In this document: positions 1 through 5,513 of the stretch, in pieces | Layout: each line of letters opens with the position of its first letter | How positions within the stretch are numbered: position 1 is the first letter of the stretch | Notes under the pieces: model-generated | Databases searched by the model: none | The model's input: the letters and a program-made list of their open reading frames with translations, nothing else | What the model was told of the DNA's origin: nothing | Assembly (NCBI GenBank): GCA_003524335.1 | Contig: DQHV01000093.1 | Coordinates: 1 to 6,166, forward strand | DNA length: 6,166 nt | From: Candidatus Aminicenantota bacterium | Lineage (GTDB): Bacteria; Acidobacteriota; Aminicenantia; Aminicenantales; UBA8522 | Direction of reading: 5' to 3' | Made by a program: the position numbers and the translations under genes

Positions 1-1490
1 CGCGCTTCGGGACGATCCTGACCTACACCGATTATATCGACTGGAAGAGCTTCATTTCCGACAAGCTGGCCGAAGACCTGGAGATGAAAGCGGAGGCGGT
101 GGAATCCGTGGTGCCCCGAGGAGTCGTCACCAGCCATTCGACCATCCCCGGCCTTTTCAGCAAGCCCGTCTGGAGCGGGACGCGTGATGACCGCAAGATG
201 CCGCCGCGGTCGACTACTACGGCATTTCGATCTACCCCAAGCACGCCTGGACGGTCAGGCCCTGGTCGCACTTCTTCCGCGCCGCCGGGATCGACTTCAT
301 CCGCTCAATGAGCTGGGCGAACGGCGGCTTCTATATCGGCGAGCTCCAGGCCGGCTACGGCGTCTTCGGGATGAAGCTCAGCCTGCCGGTCGTCGGGACG
401 GACCTCCGCGATTGGATGCGGTCGGTGGTCTCCTGCGGCGCCCGGGCGGTCGCAGCTGGCCGGGTCGCCCGGGTCATCACCGAGAACATGGACCTCTTCC
501 TGCGCAGTCGGCCTCCCCGGGCGGAGGTGGCCATATTGTATAAACCGCTGGCCCATATGGTCGGCGGACAACAGACATTCACGGCAGAGGGGCAGGCCGT
601 TGGCGTGAATAATCTGAGCGAATCCCTCCAAGACGTCTATAAGGCGTTCTTCGAGCAGGGAATCCCGGTGGATTTTCTCTACGTGATGGACCTTACGCCG
701 GAGCGCTGGAGCCAGTACAAGCTGCGCGTCGTTCCGTATCCGGTGATGATGTCCCAGACGGACGTGAAAAAAATCATCGCCTATGTCGAGGCCGGAAGAA
801 TGATGGTTAGCGAGGCGCGCTGCGGCTGGGTCGATGAGCGGGGGTTCTCTTCCCAAGTCATTCCGGGCGGCGGGCTCCACGAACTCCTCGGCTGCCGCGA
901 GTCCTATCTCATGCCCCTGCCCAAGCCGTCGACGCTCAAGATCAGGGGAGCTCATGAAGAGCTGCCCCCTGCTTAAGGACGGAGATAAAATCGATACACT
1001 GTTCTTCGAAGAGGGGTTTGAGCTCCTCGGCGCCAAGGCCTGGGTCCTGGCGGAATTCGGCAGCGGTCAGCCGGCGATCGTGACTGCTCCGCACGGCAAA
1101 GGGAAGGGCATGATCGTCGGCTCGTTCATCGGGTCGGCCTATCATCATTTCCGGAAGCCCAACAACGGCAAATTCCTGGCCGGGCTGGCCGACTGGCTCA
1201 AGGTTGTCCGGCCTGTGGAAGTCAAGGTTGGCGAAAGCGATGTCCTGGTGGAAGCGAGATTGCTCGAGGCAGAGGGCCGGATGATCCTGTTCGGCTTCAA
1301 CCGGGGTGAAAAGAGGGCGGCAGCCGAGTTCGGCGTGGCCGCTCCGGACGGAAATTTCAGAGCCACCCATTTGGAGCCAAAAGAAACCGTCGCCTGTCAA
1401 TACAAAGACGGCCGAGTGCATCTGGCAAAAAGCCTCGAGCCCGGCGAGGCCTGGGTGGTGCTGTTAAAACCTGGGAATACGATACCGTAG
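1..1490 (+). pseudogene. Broken glycoside hydrolase family 42 (beta-galactosidase-like) gene, 3' part
   Basis: The reading continues in three pieces. Frame 3 runs from the left edge to about 200 (RFGTILTYTDYIDWKSF... ending near DDRKM). Frame 2 runs from about 203 to the TAA at 974-976 (DYYGISIYPKHAW, then GELQAGYG, ENMDLFL, EVAILY). Frame 3 resumes from about 965 to the TAG at 1488-1490. Joined, they match the end of a GH42 TIM barrel, the trimerisation domain (about 480-1200) and the small C-terminal beta-sandwich (about 1210-1490). The Glu codon at 341-343 (in GELQ) is the likely nucleophile; this is inferred from its position. One base is missing after the ATG at 198-200, and one extra C lies in the run 965-969. 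The barrel end is also shortened at about 443-451. The N-terminus and acid/base Glu lie outside the window. Intact family members hydrolyse beta-galactosides or related glycans. Assignment to GH42 is fairly sure; substrate is unknown. Sequencing or assembly error is the alternative to true decay. Confidence 0.8.
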
Positions 1491-1532
1491 AGGAATCTGG
1501 AGTCATCAGTCCTTAAGACTTTTGCGGAATTT

Positions 1533-1544
1533 GAGGCTAGCCTC
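1533..1544. promoter_or_regulatory. 12-bp perfect palindrome abutting the -35 box (possible operator)
   Basis: GAGGCTAGCCTC equals its own reverse complement and ends one base before the TTGACA hexamer. As RNA it would form only a 4-bp stem, and no T run follows, so a DNA-binding site for a dimeric regulator fits better than a terminator. No regulator is recognised and the motif matches no operator I know. Confidence 0.3.
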
Positions 1545-1574
1545 TTGACAAAAGCCTGTGTTTCCGTGTATCTT
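1545..1574 (+). promoter_or_regulatory. Predicted sigma70-type promoter of the his operon
   Basis: A consensus -35 box TTGACA (1545-1550) is followed, after an 18-base spacer, by TATCTT (1569-1574), which matches 4 of 6 bases of TATAAT. Transcription would start near 1580-1582. It is the best promoter-like pair in the only sizeable spacer of the window and points at hisG. It gives a leader of about 160 bases before the hisG ATG, long enough for leader regulation. Confidence 0.55.
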
Positions 1575-1583
1575 GCTTAAGAA

Positions 1584-1649
1584 ATGAGTGGCGCTTGCAA
1601 GTATTTCATCATGTATTGCCGTGTTAAGTCCAACCTGCATCATAACTAA
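1584..1649 (+). CDS. Possible His-containing leader peptide (21 codons)
   Basis: A short ORF, ATG 1584-1586 to TAA 1647-1649, lies between the predicted promoter and hisG. It begins MSGACKYF and ends SNLHHN, with two adjacent CAT codons at 1638-1643, two codons from the end. Classical his attenuators use a translated peptide rich in His codons. Two in a row is suggestive but far fewer than the seven of the enteric hisL peptide. No good Shine-Dalgarno precedes it; with a start near 1581 the mRNA would be almost leaderless. A chance ORF is quite possible. Confidence 0.2.
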   Translation: MSGACKYFIMYCRVKSNLHHN

Positions 1650-1673
1650 TCCCTCCCCTTAAGATTCCCTAGT

Positions 1674-1690
1674 CTCGATATCCCGTCGAG
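1674..1690 (+). other. Small hairpin in the hisG leader
   Basis: CTCGA (1674-1678) and TCGAG (1686-1690) can form a 5-bp stem with a 7-base loop. The following bases, TTCCTCATTT, are T-rich but not a clean U tract. It lies between the short leader ORF and the hisG ribosome binding site, where an attenuator would be expected, but it looks too weak for a normal intrinsic terminator. Confidence 0.2.
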
Positions 1691-1727
1691 TTCCTCATTT
1701 GGGGATTCCTTTCAAGGACAGATCAAC

Positions 1728-1736
1728 AAGGAGGAG
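1728..1736 (+). promoter_or_regulatory. Strong ribosome binding site of hisG
   Basis: AAGGAGGAG is a near-complete Shine-Dalgarno sequence ending 4 bases before the ATG at 1741. It decides the hisG start against the in-frame TTG at 1699, which has no comparable site and would add 14 residues unlike HisG. Confidence 0.85.
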
Positions 1737-1740
1737 AACA

Positions 1741-2595
1741 ATGAGCAAAATCAAGTTGGTTATTCCCAAAGGCCGGATGTTCAATGAAGTGGCCAGACTG
1801 CTCACAGATTGCGGCATCCTTCCGGAGGCTGACGACAGGATCTACATCCCTCGGCTCGAGGATCTGGAGGTCGAGGCCAAAATCATGAAGCCCCAAAACA
1901 TCGCCCAGCTTATCGAGCTCGGGTCACATGACGCGGGTTTTATCGGCTATGACTGGATCCTTGAGACCGGGTGTGACGTCGTCGAGCTTATGGACCTAAA
2001 GGTCGATCCGGTGAAGATTGTGGCTGCCATCCCTTCCTCGGCGGACCTTGATGAGTTTCGCCGAAGACGAATCCTGGTGGCGTCCGAATATGAAAATATC
2101 GCCCGAAAATTTCTCAATCGCGAAGGGTACGAATATCTCTTCATTCGCTCCTATGGGGCGACCGAGGCCTTCCCCCCCCGAGACGCCGATATGATCATCG
2201 ACAACACGGCGACGGGAAAAACGCTCCGTAATCATGACCTCAAGGTTATCGCCACCATCATGGAGTCGTCCACGCGTTTTGTCGCTAACCTCGCGGCCCT
2301 AAAAGACTCTTTCAAGAAAGGGAAGATCGAAGGACTGACGATGCTCTTAGCCGCGGTTCTCAATGCCCGCGAACGGGTCATGCTGGAGATGAACGTGCCT
2401 CCGGATAAGATGGAGGACATCGTCCGCGTCCTGCCCTGCATGAGGGCGCCCACCGTTTCCCCGCTTTATAAGGACATGGGGTATGCCGTAAAGGTCGCCG
2501 TAAAGAGGAACGAATCGCTTAGGCTCATCCCTCTGCTCAAGTCGATGGGCGCAACCGACATTCTCGAGTACGAATTCAAGAAGGTGATCATATGA
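1741..2595 (+). CDS. hisG: ATP phosphoribosyltransferase, long form (HisG)
   Basis: It catalyses the first, committed step of histidine synthesis in the cytoplasm: ATP + PRPP to N1-(5-phosphoribosyl)-ATP + PPi. The 284-residue protein starts MSKIKLVIPKGRMF, the usual HisG opening. Residues 154-162 (DNTATGKTL) form the PRPP-binding loop (pattern DxxxTGxTL), preceded by EAFPPRDADMI. Residues from about 212 to 284 (NVPPDKMEDIV, LPCMRAPTVSPLY, LLKSMGATDIL) are the C-terminal ACT-like regulatory domain. This makes it the long, hexameric, histidine-inhibited type that does not need HisZ. The ATG is fixed by the strong ribosome binding site just upstream. It is the first gene of the operon, and its stop overlaps the hisC start by 4 bp (ATGA). 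hisD, which often follows hisG, is not here. A run of eight Cs (2172-2179) encodes part of FPPR; the frame is intact across it. Confidence 0.97.
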   Translation: MSKIKLVIPKGRMFNEVARLLTDCGILPEADDRIYIPRLEDLEVEAKIMKPQNIAQLIELGSHDAGFIGYDWILETGCDVVELMDLKVDPVKIVAAIPSSADLDEFRRRRILVASEYENIARKFLNREGYEYLFIRSYGATEAFPPRDADMIIDNTATGKTLRNHDLKVIATIMESSTRFVANLAALKDSFKKGKIEGLTMLLAAVLNARERVMLEMNVPPDKMEDIVRVLPCMRAPTVSPLYKDMGYAVKVAVKRNESLRLIPLLKSMGATDILEYEFKKVII

Positions 2596-3644
2596 ACCAG
2601 ATCAAGCGGAAGGTGGTTGAACTTCACGAGTACGCCGTGCCTCAAGACCCACGCCGGGTCAAGCTGAACCAGAACGAATCGCCCTTCGACATCCCGGCGG
2701 CTCTTAAAGAAGAAGTCTTCGCAAGGCTTAGACAGGTGGGTTGGAACCGATATCCCTCAGGCCAGGCCCACGCCCTTGCCGAACGGATCGCTGGATACAC
2801 TGGTTTCCCAGTCGCCGGGGTCCTGGCGGGCAATGGATCAAATGAGATGATCCAGACCCTCATCTACTCAACTTGCGATTCGGGAGACAGGATCTTGGTC
2901 GTCGAGCCCGGGTTCTCTGTTTACCGGCGAGTCGCCTCAGTGATGAATATCGATGTTGTTACAGTGCCACTGAAGGAGGATTTTGGATTCGACACGGACG
3001 CGATCATCGACCAAGGCAAAGGGGCGAAATTGATCATCCTGGCCACCCCCAATAATCCCACCGGGACAGTTCTGCGAGTCGACGATATCGCAGATATAGC
3101 GAACCAGATTAACGGCCTTGTCGCCATCGATGAGGCCTATTACGAGTTCTGTCGAGAAACGGCCCAGGGCTTTATTGAACGATTCGAAAACCTGATTGTT
3201 ATCCGGACTTTCTCCAAGAGTCTGAGGCTGGCCGGGATCCGGCTGGGTTACGTGCTGGGTCGGGAGGACGTGGTCCGCGAGCTTGCCAAGGCCAGACTCC
3301 CGTTTTCCCTGAGCATCTTCCAGCAGACTGCAGGGGAGGTTCTGCTCGAAAATCCCGAATTTTTGGAAGCAGGCGTCAGGGAAATCCTCCGGGAGAGAGA
3401 CCGGGTTTTTGAAGGCTTGGCGAAGATCAGGGATATCTCACCGGTGCCTTCGCTGGCGAATTTTTTGCTTTTTCAGTGCAGATGCATAACGGGGCGAGAC
3501 TTGTATCAAAAGCTGTATCAAGCAGGCGTCGTCCTCCGCCGCTTCGATCACCCCAGGCTCGAAAGCAGCCTTCGCGTCACAATCGGAACAGCGCAAGAGA
3601 ACGATATCTTTCTGGAAAAGCTGAGAGAGGCGATGGAAGAGTGA
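2592..3644 (+). CDS. hisC: Histidinol-phosphate aminotransferase (HisC)
   Basis: A PLP-dependent fold-type I aminotransferase that converts imidazole acetol phosphate + glutamate to L-histidinol phosphate + 2-oxoglutarate. At 350 residues it has normal HisC length. Visible motifs are LNQNESPF (25-32, substrate side), WNRYPSG (51-57), GNGSNE (80-85), the PLP-contacting ATPNNPTG (151-158), DEAYYEF (180-186) and TFSKSLRLAGIRLGY (206-220). In the last, Lys209 is the Schiff-base lysine and Arg217 a phosphate-binding residue. Arg328 in SLRVTIG should bind the substrate carboxylate. The ATG overlaps the hisG TGA (ATGA), and AAGGTGA (2581-2587) gives a suitable ribosome binding site, so translation is probably coupled to hisG. 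Related enzymes can also act on aromatic or Cobalamin-pathway substrates (CobD), but the operon makes HisC nearly certain. Confidence 0.96.
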   Translation: MNQIKRKVVELHEYAVPQDPRRVKLNQNESPFDIPAALKEEVFARLRQVGWNRYPSGQAHALAERIAGYTGFPVAGVLAGNGSNEMIQTLIYSTCDSGDRILVVEPGFSVYRRVASVMNIDVVTVPLKEDFGFDTDAIIDQGKGAKLIILATPNNPTGTVLRVDDIADIANQINGLVAIDEAYYEFCRETAQGFIERFENLIVIRTFSKSLRLAGIRLGYVLGREDVVRELAKARLPFSLSIFQQTAGEVLLENPEFLEAGVREILRERDRVFEGLAKIRDISPVPSLANFLLFQCRCITGRDLYQKLYQAGVVLRRFDHPRLESSLRVTIGTAQENDIFLEKLREAMEE

Positions 3645-3650
3645 TCTTTC

Positions 3651-4325
3651 ATGGAAGCCTTGTTGTTTGATATGGACGGCGTGTTGGTGGATGTCTCGCG
3701 ATCCTACAGGCTCGCCGTAAAGAAAACCGTCGAGCACTTCCTGGGAAGGCCGGTGAGCTTCAGATTGATCCAGAAATATAAGGACAGAGGCGGTCTCAAC
3801 AACGATTGGGACCTGACAGAAACCATCCTGCGGGAATCTGGACTGAAGATGGAAAGGTGTAAAATCGTCGATTTTTTTCAGCAATTATACATGGGGAGCC
3901 AATTCGGTGGACTGATCCTCAACGAGAGGTGGCTTCTCGGTCCCGCCCAGCTCAAGGCACTTGGCCTGAAGTTCAAGCTGGGGATCGTCACCGGGCGGCC
4001 AAAGAAGGAAGCGACCTGGGTGCTTGAACGTTTTGCCGTCGCGCGTTTTTTTTCCGCAGTCGTCACCATGGATGACGTACCCCCGGGGAGGGGCAAGCCC
4101 GACCCCGCAGGCATCTTCTTAGCCTTGAGAATTCTCGGGAGTACCAGTGGTTGGTATGTCGGCGATACGGTCGATGATATGAGAGCCGCCCTCCAAGCGG
4201 GATTGCGGCCGGTCGGAATCGTCAGTCCCTCGGGAGACGCGGTGTCCCAGAAAAGGCGGCTACTGGCAGTCGGCGCCTGCCGAGTGATCGCAAGCGTTAA
4301 TGACTTTGTGGAGGTTTTGCGATGA
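3651..4325 (+). CDS. HAD-superfamily (subfamily IA-like) hydrolase, candidate histidinol-phosphate phosphatase
   Basis: A 224-residue cytosolic haloacid-dehalogenase-fold phosphatase with all four motifs. Motif I is FDMDGVLVD (nucleophile Asp7, acid/base Asp9), motif II is GIVTGRP (Thr114), motif III is GRGKPDP (Lys149) and motif IV is YVGDTVDDM (Asp172, Asp175/176 for Mg2+). The cap domain, about 15-100, carries DVSRSYRLAVKKTVEHF and GGLNNDWDLT (47-56). From memory these are hallmarks of the uncharacterised HAD-IA group TIGR01548, known from cyanobacteria, archaea and others. It starts 6 bp after hisC and its stop overlaps the hisB start by 4 bp (ATGA). The pathway needs a histidinol-phosphate phosphatase between HisC and HisD. 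No other candidate is visible, and in E. coli that activity is fused to the front of HisB, so this gene likely supplies it. That function is inference; E. coli's domain belongs to a different HAD subfamily. Phosphoglycolate phosphatase-like activity is an alternative. Confidence 0.85.
   Translation: MEALLFDMDGVLVDVSRSYRLAVKKTVEHFLGRPVSFRLIQKYKDRGGLNNDWDLTETILRESGLKMERCKIVDFFQQLYMGSQFGGLILNERWLLGPAQLKALGLKFKLGIVTGRPKKEATWVLERFAVARFFSAVVTMDDVPPGRGKPDPAGIFLALRILGSTSGWYVGDTVDDMRAALQAGLRPVGIVSPSGDAVSQKRRLLAVGACRVIASVNDFVEVLR
4310..4314 (+). promoter_or_regulatory. Ribosome binding site of hisB inside the HAD gene
   Basis: GGAGG ends 7 bases before the hisB ATG (4322) and lies in the last codons of the HAD gene (Val-Glu-Val). 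It supports the ATG that overlaps the HAD stop codon, and hence coupled expression of the two proteins. Confidence 0.7.
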
Positions 4326-4930
4326 TCCGTGAAGCTAGCTGGACGAGGAAAACAAAGGAAACCGATATTCAGGCGGCATTGAACCTGGACGGGAAAGGCA
4401 GGTTCCACATCGCGACCGCCATCGGTTTCTTCGATCACATGCTCGAGACCTTCGCCAAGCATGGATCATTTGACTTGAGGCTCAAGACCAAAGGTGATCT
4501 TAATGTGGACCAGCATCACCTTGTTGAAGACTGCGGGCTTGTCCTGGGCAAGGTCTTCAGCCTTGCCCTGGGCGACCGGAAGGGAATCAACCGGGCTGGC
4601 TATTTTGTCTATCCCATGGACGAGGCGCTGGCCGTGGTCGCCGTGGACATCGCAGGGAGGCCGCACGTCCAGTATGATGCGATCTTCCAGCGCCGGTTTT
4701 GCGGGGAATTGGACACCGACCTCGTTCAAGATTTTTTTCAGGCCTTTGCGATAAACCTCCGGGGTAACCTGGTTGTGCGGATGGCCTTCGGCCGAAGCGA
4801 CCATCATAAGATGGAGGCCATGTTTAAGGCTTTCGGCCGGGCGATGCGGATGGCCTGTTCGCTGGACCCGCGTGATGCAGCGTCCATTCCGAGCACCAAA
4901 GGAGTTGTCGATGACGGTCGGGGTAGTTGA
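4322..4930 (+). CDS. hisB: Imidazoleglycerol-phosphate dehydratase, monofunctional (HisB)
   Basis: It converts imidazole glycerol phosphate to imidazole acetol phosphate using Mn2+ in a large homo-oligomer. The 202 residues cover the two repeated halves of the IGPD fold. It opens with RKTKETDI (9-16), then has GFFDHML (35-41), KHG (46-48), DQHHLVED (63-70; His65, His66 and Glu69 as metal ligands), RPHVQYD (113-119), DHHKMEAMFKAF (160-171; His161, His162, Glu165) and the C-terminal STKG (191-194). No phosphatase domain is fused, unlike E. coli HisB; the preceding gene probably fills that role. The ATG overlaps the HAD stop by 4 bp and has GGAGG upstream. The protein runs 8 residues past STKG, because the frame continues 20 bp into hisH before meeting a stop; most family members end within a residue or two of this motif. 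Confidence 0.96.
   Translation: MIREASWTRKTKETDIQAALNLDGKGRFHIATAIGFFDHMLETFAKHGSFDLRLKTKGDLNVDQHHLVEDCGLVLGKVFSLALGDRKGINRAGYFVYPMDEALAVVAVDIAGRPHVQYDAIFQRRFCGELDTDLVQDFFQAFAINLRGNLVVRMAFGRSDHHKMEAMFKAFGRAMRMACSLDPRDAASIPSTKGVVDDGRGS
4898..4904 (+). promoter_or_regulatory. Ribosome binding site of hisH inside hisB
   Basis: AAAGGAG ends 6 bases before the ATG at 4911. It is also the coding sequence for Lys-Gly (plus one base) of the conserved STKG motif of HisB. It decides the hisH start: the ORF is open back to 4773, but only the ATG at 4911 gives the normal HisH N-terminus [16 protein letters not shown]. Confidence 0.85.
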
Positions 4931-5513
4931 CTACGGAACCGGCAATTTACGCTCGGTTCAGAAGGCATTCGAGTATCTGGGCGCCGAATGCCGGATCCTC
5001 GGCCCGGCCGAAGACTACGCGGCTGTCGAACGCCTGGTTCTCCCGGGGGTTGGGTCGTTCGGCCACGCTATGCTTAGTATTGAAGCTAGCAGGCTCTACC
5101 GCCCACTCATGGATTGGATAGGCTCTGGCCGACCCCTCCTGGGAATATGTCTCGGCCTTCAGCTCCTTTTTGAATCAAGCGAGGAGTCCATGGGCGTTCG
5201 CGGGCTTTCAGTTTTTAAGGGGACCTGCCGAAGGTTCCGGGAGAAGAAAGTCCCCCAGATCGGCTGGAACAATGTCAGGGCTCGCCGGGAAAACAGGTTG
5301 CTTCAAGGCATGGCTGGCGGCGAGTTCTTCTACTTCAACCATAGCTACTTCGTTGTCCCCGAGGAGGAAGAAGTCGTGTTGGCCGAGACAGATTACGGCG
5401 TGATATATACCTCGATAGCGGGCAAGGACAATATCAGCGGAGTACAATTTCATCCCGAGAAAAGCGGTCGCGCTGGGTTGGAAACTCTAGAGAACTGGAT
5501 GAGATCGTGGTGA
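4911..5513 (+). CDS. hisH: Imidazole glycerol phosphate synthase, glutaminase subunit (HisH)
   Basis: A class I glutamine amidotransferase of 200 residues, the usual HisH length. It hydrolyses glutamine and passes the ammonia through a channel to HisF. Visible motifs are [10 protein letters not shown] (7-16), LPGVGSFG (44-51, oxyanion-strand region), [10 protein letters not shown] (78-87) with nucleophile Cys80, VPQIGWN (114-120), FYFNHSYF (140-147) and GVQFHPEKS (177-185), where His181 and Glu183 complete the catalytic triad. The gene overlaps hisB by 20 bp in another frame and uses a ribosome binding site within the hisB STKG codons. Its TGA overlaps the hisF GTG by 4 bp. Tight coupling suits equal production of the two subunits of the heterodimer. 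hisA, which often lies between hisH and hisF, is absent here. Confidence 0.96.
   Translation: MTVGVVDYGTGNLRSVQKAFEYLGAECRILGPAEDYAAVERLVLPGVGSFGHAMLSIEASRLYRPLMDWIGSGRPLLGICLGLQLLFESSEESMGVRGLSVFKGTCRRFREKKVPQIGWNNVRARRENRLLQGMAGGEFFYFNHSYFVVPEEEEVVLAETDYGVIYTSIAGKDNISGVQFHPEKSGRAGLETLENWMRSW

Larger units (their letters stand above)
1511..1664. repeat. Three copies of CTTAAGA in the his upstream spacer
   Basis: The heptamer CTTAAGA lies at 1512-1518, 1576-1582 and 1658-1664. The first and third copies share the octamer CCTTAAGA (1511-1518, 1657-1664). The core CTTAAG is a 6-bp palindrome. The copies lie upstream of the -35 box, just after the -10 box at the predicted start point, and inside the leader. 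They could be regulator half-sites, or chance. Confidence 0.25.

Noticed and set aside
305..1036. 243-codon minus-strand ORF opposite the GH42 gene
   Set aside because: Low-complexity Arg/His/Pro-rich composition with no recognisable motif, typical of the shadow of a G+C-rich coding strand.
834..1490. 218-codon ORF as an independent gene
   Set aside because: Its first 40 or so residues are out-of-frame GH42 sequence; the rest is the continuation of the GH42 protein after the second frameshift.
1508..1523. Intrinsic terminator after the GH42 pseudogene
   Set aside because: AGTC/GACT gives only a 4-bp stem before four Ts; too weak to call.
1699..1740. In-frame TTG start that would lengthen HisG by 14 residues
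   Set aside because: It has no ribosome binding site, the added residues do not resemble HisG, and an excellent site precedes the ATG at 1741.
1580..1740. T-box riboswitch in the hisG leader
   Set aside because: I find no T-box consensus (AGGGTGGNACCGCG-like) and no terminator/antiterminator pair.
3878..4462. 194-codon minus-strand ORF opposite the HAD gene and hisB
   Set aside because: It is the complement of two well-supported genes and shows no family motif.
4773..4910. Earlier in-frame start for hisH
   Set aside because: It would add 46 residues that are a frame-shadow of hisB; the ATG at 4911 gives a standard HisH N-terminus and has AAAGGAG upstream.
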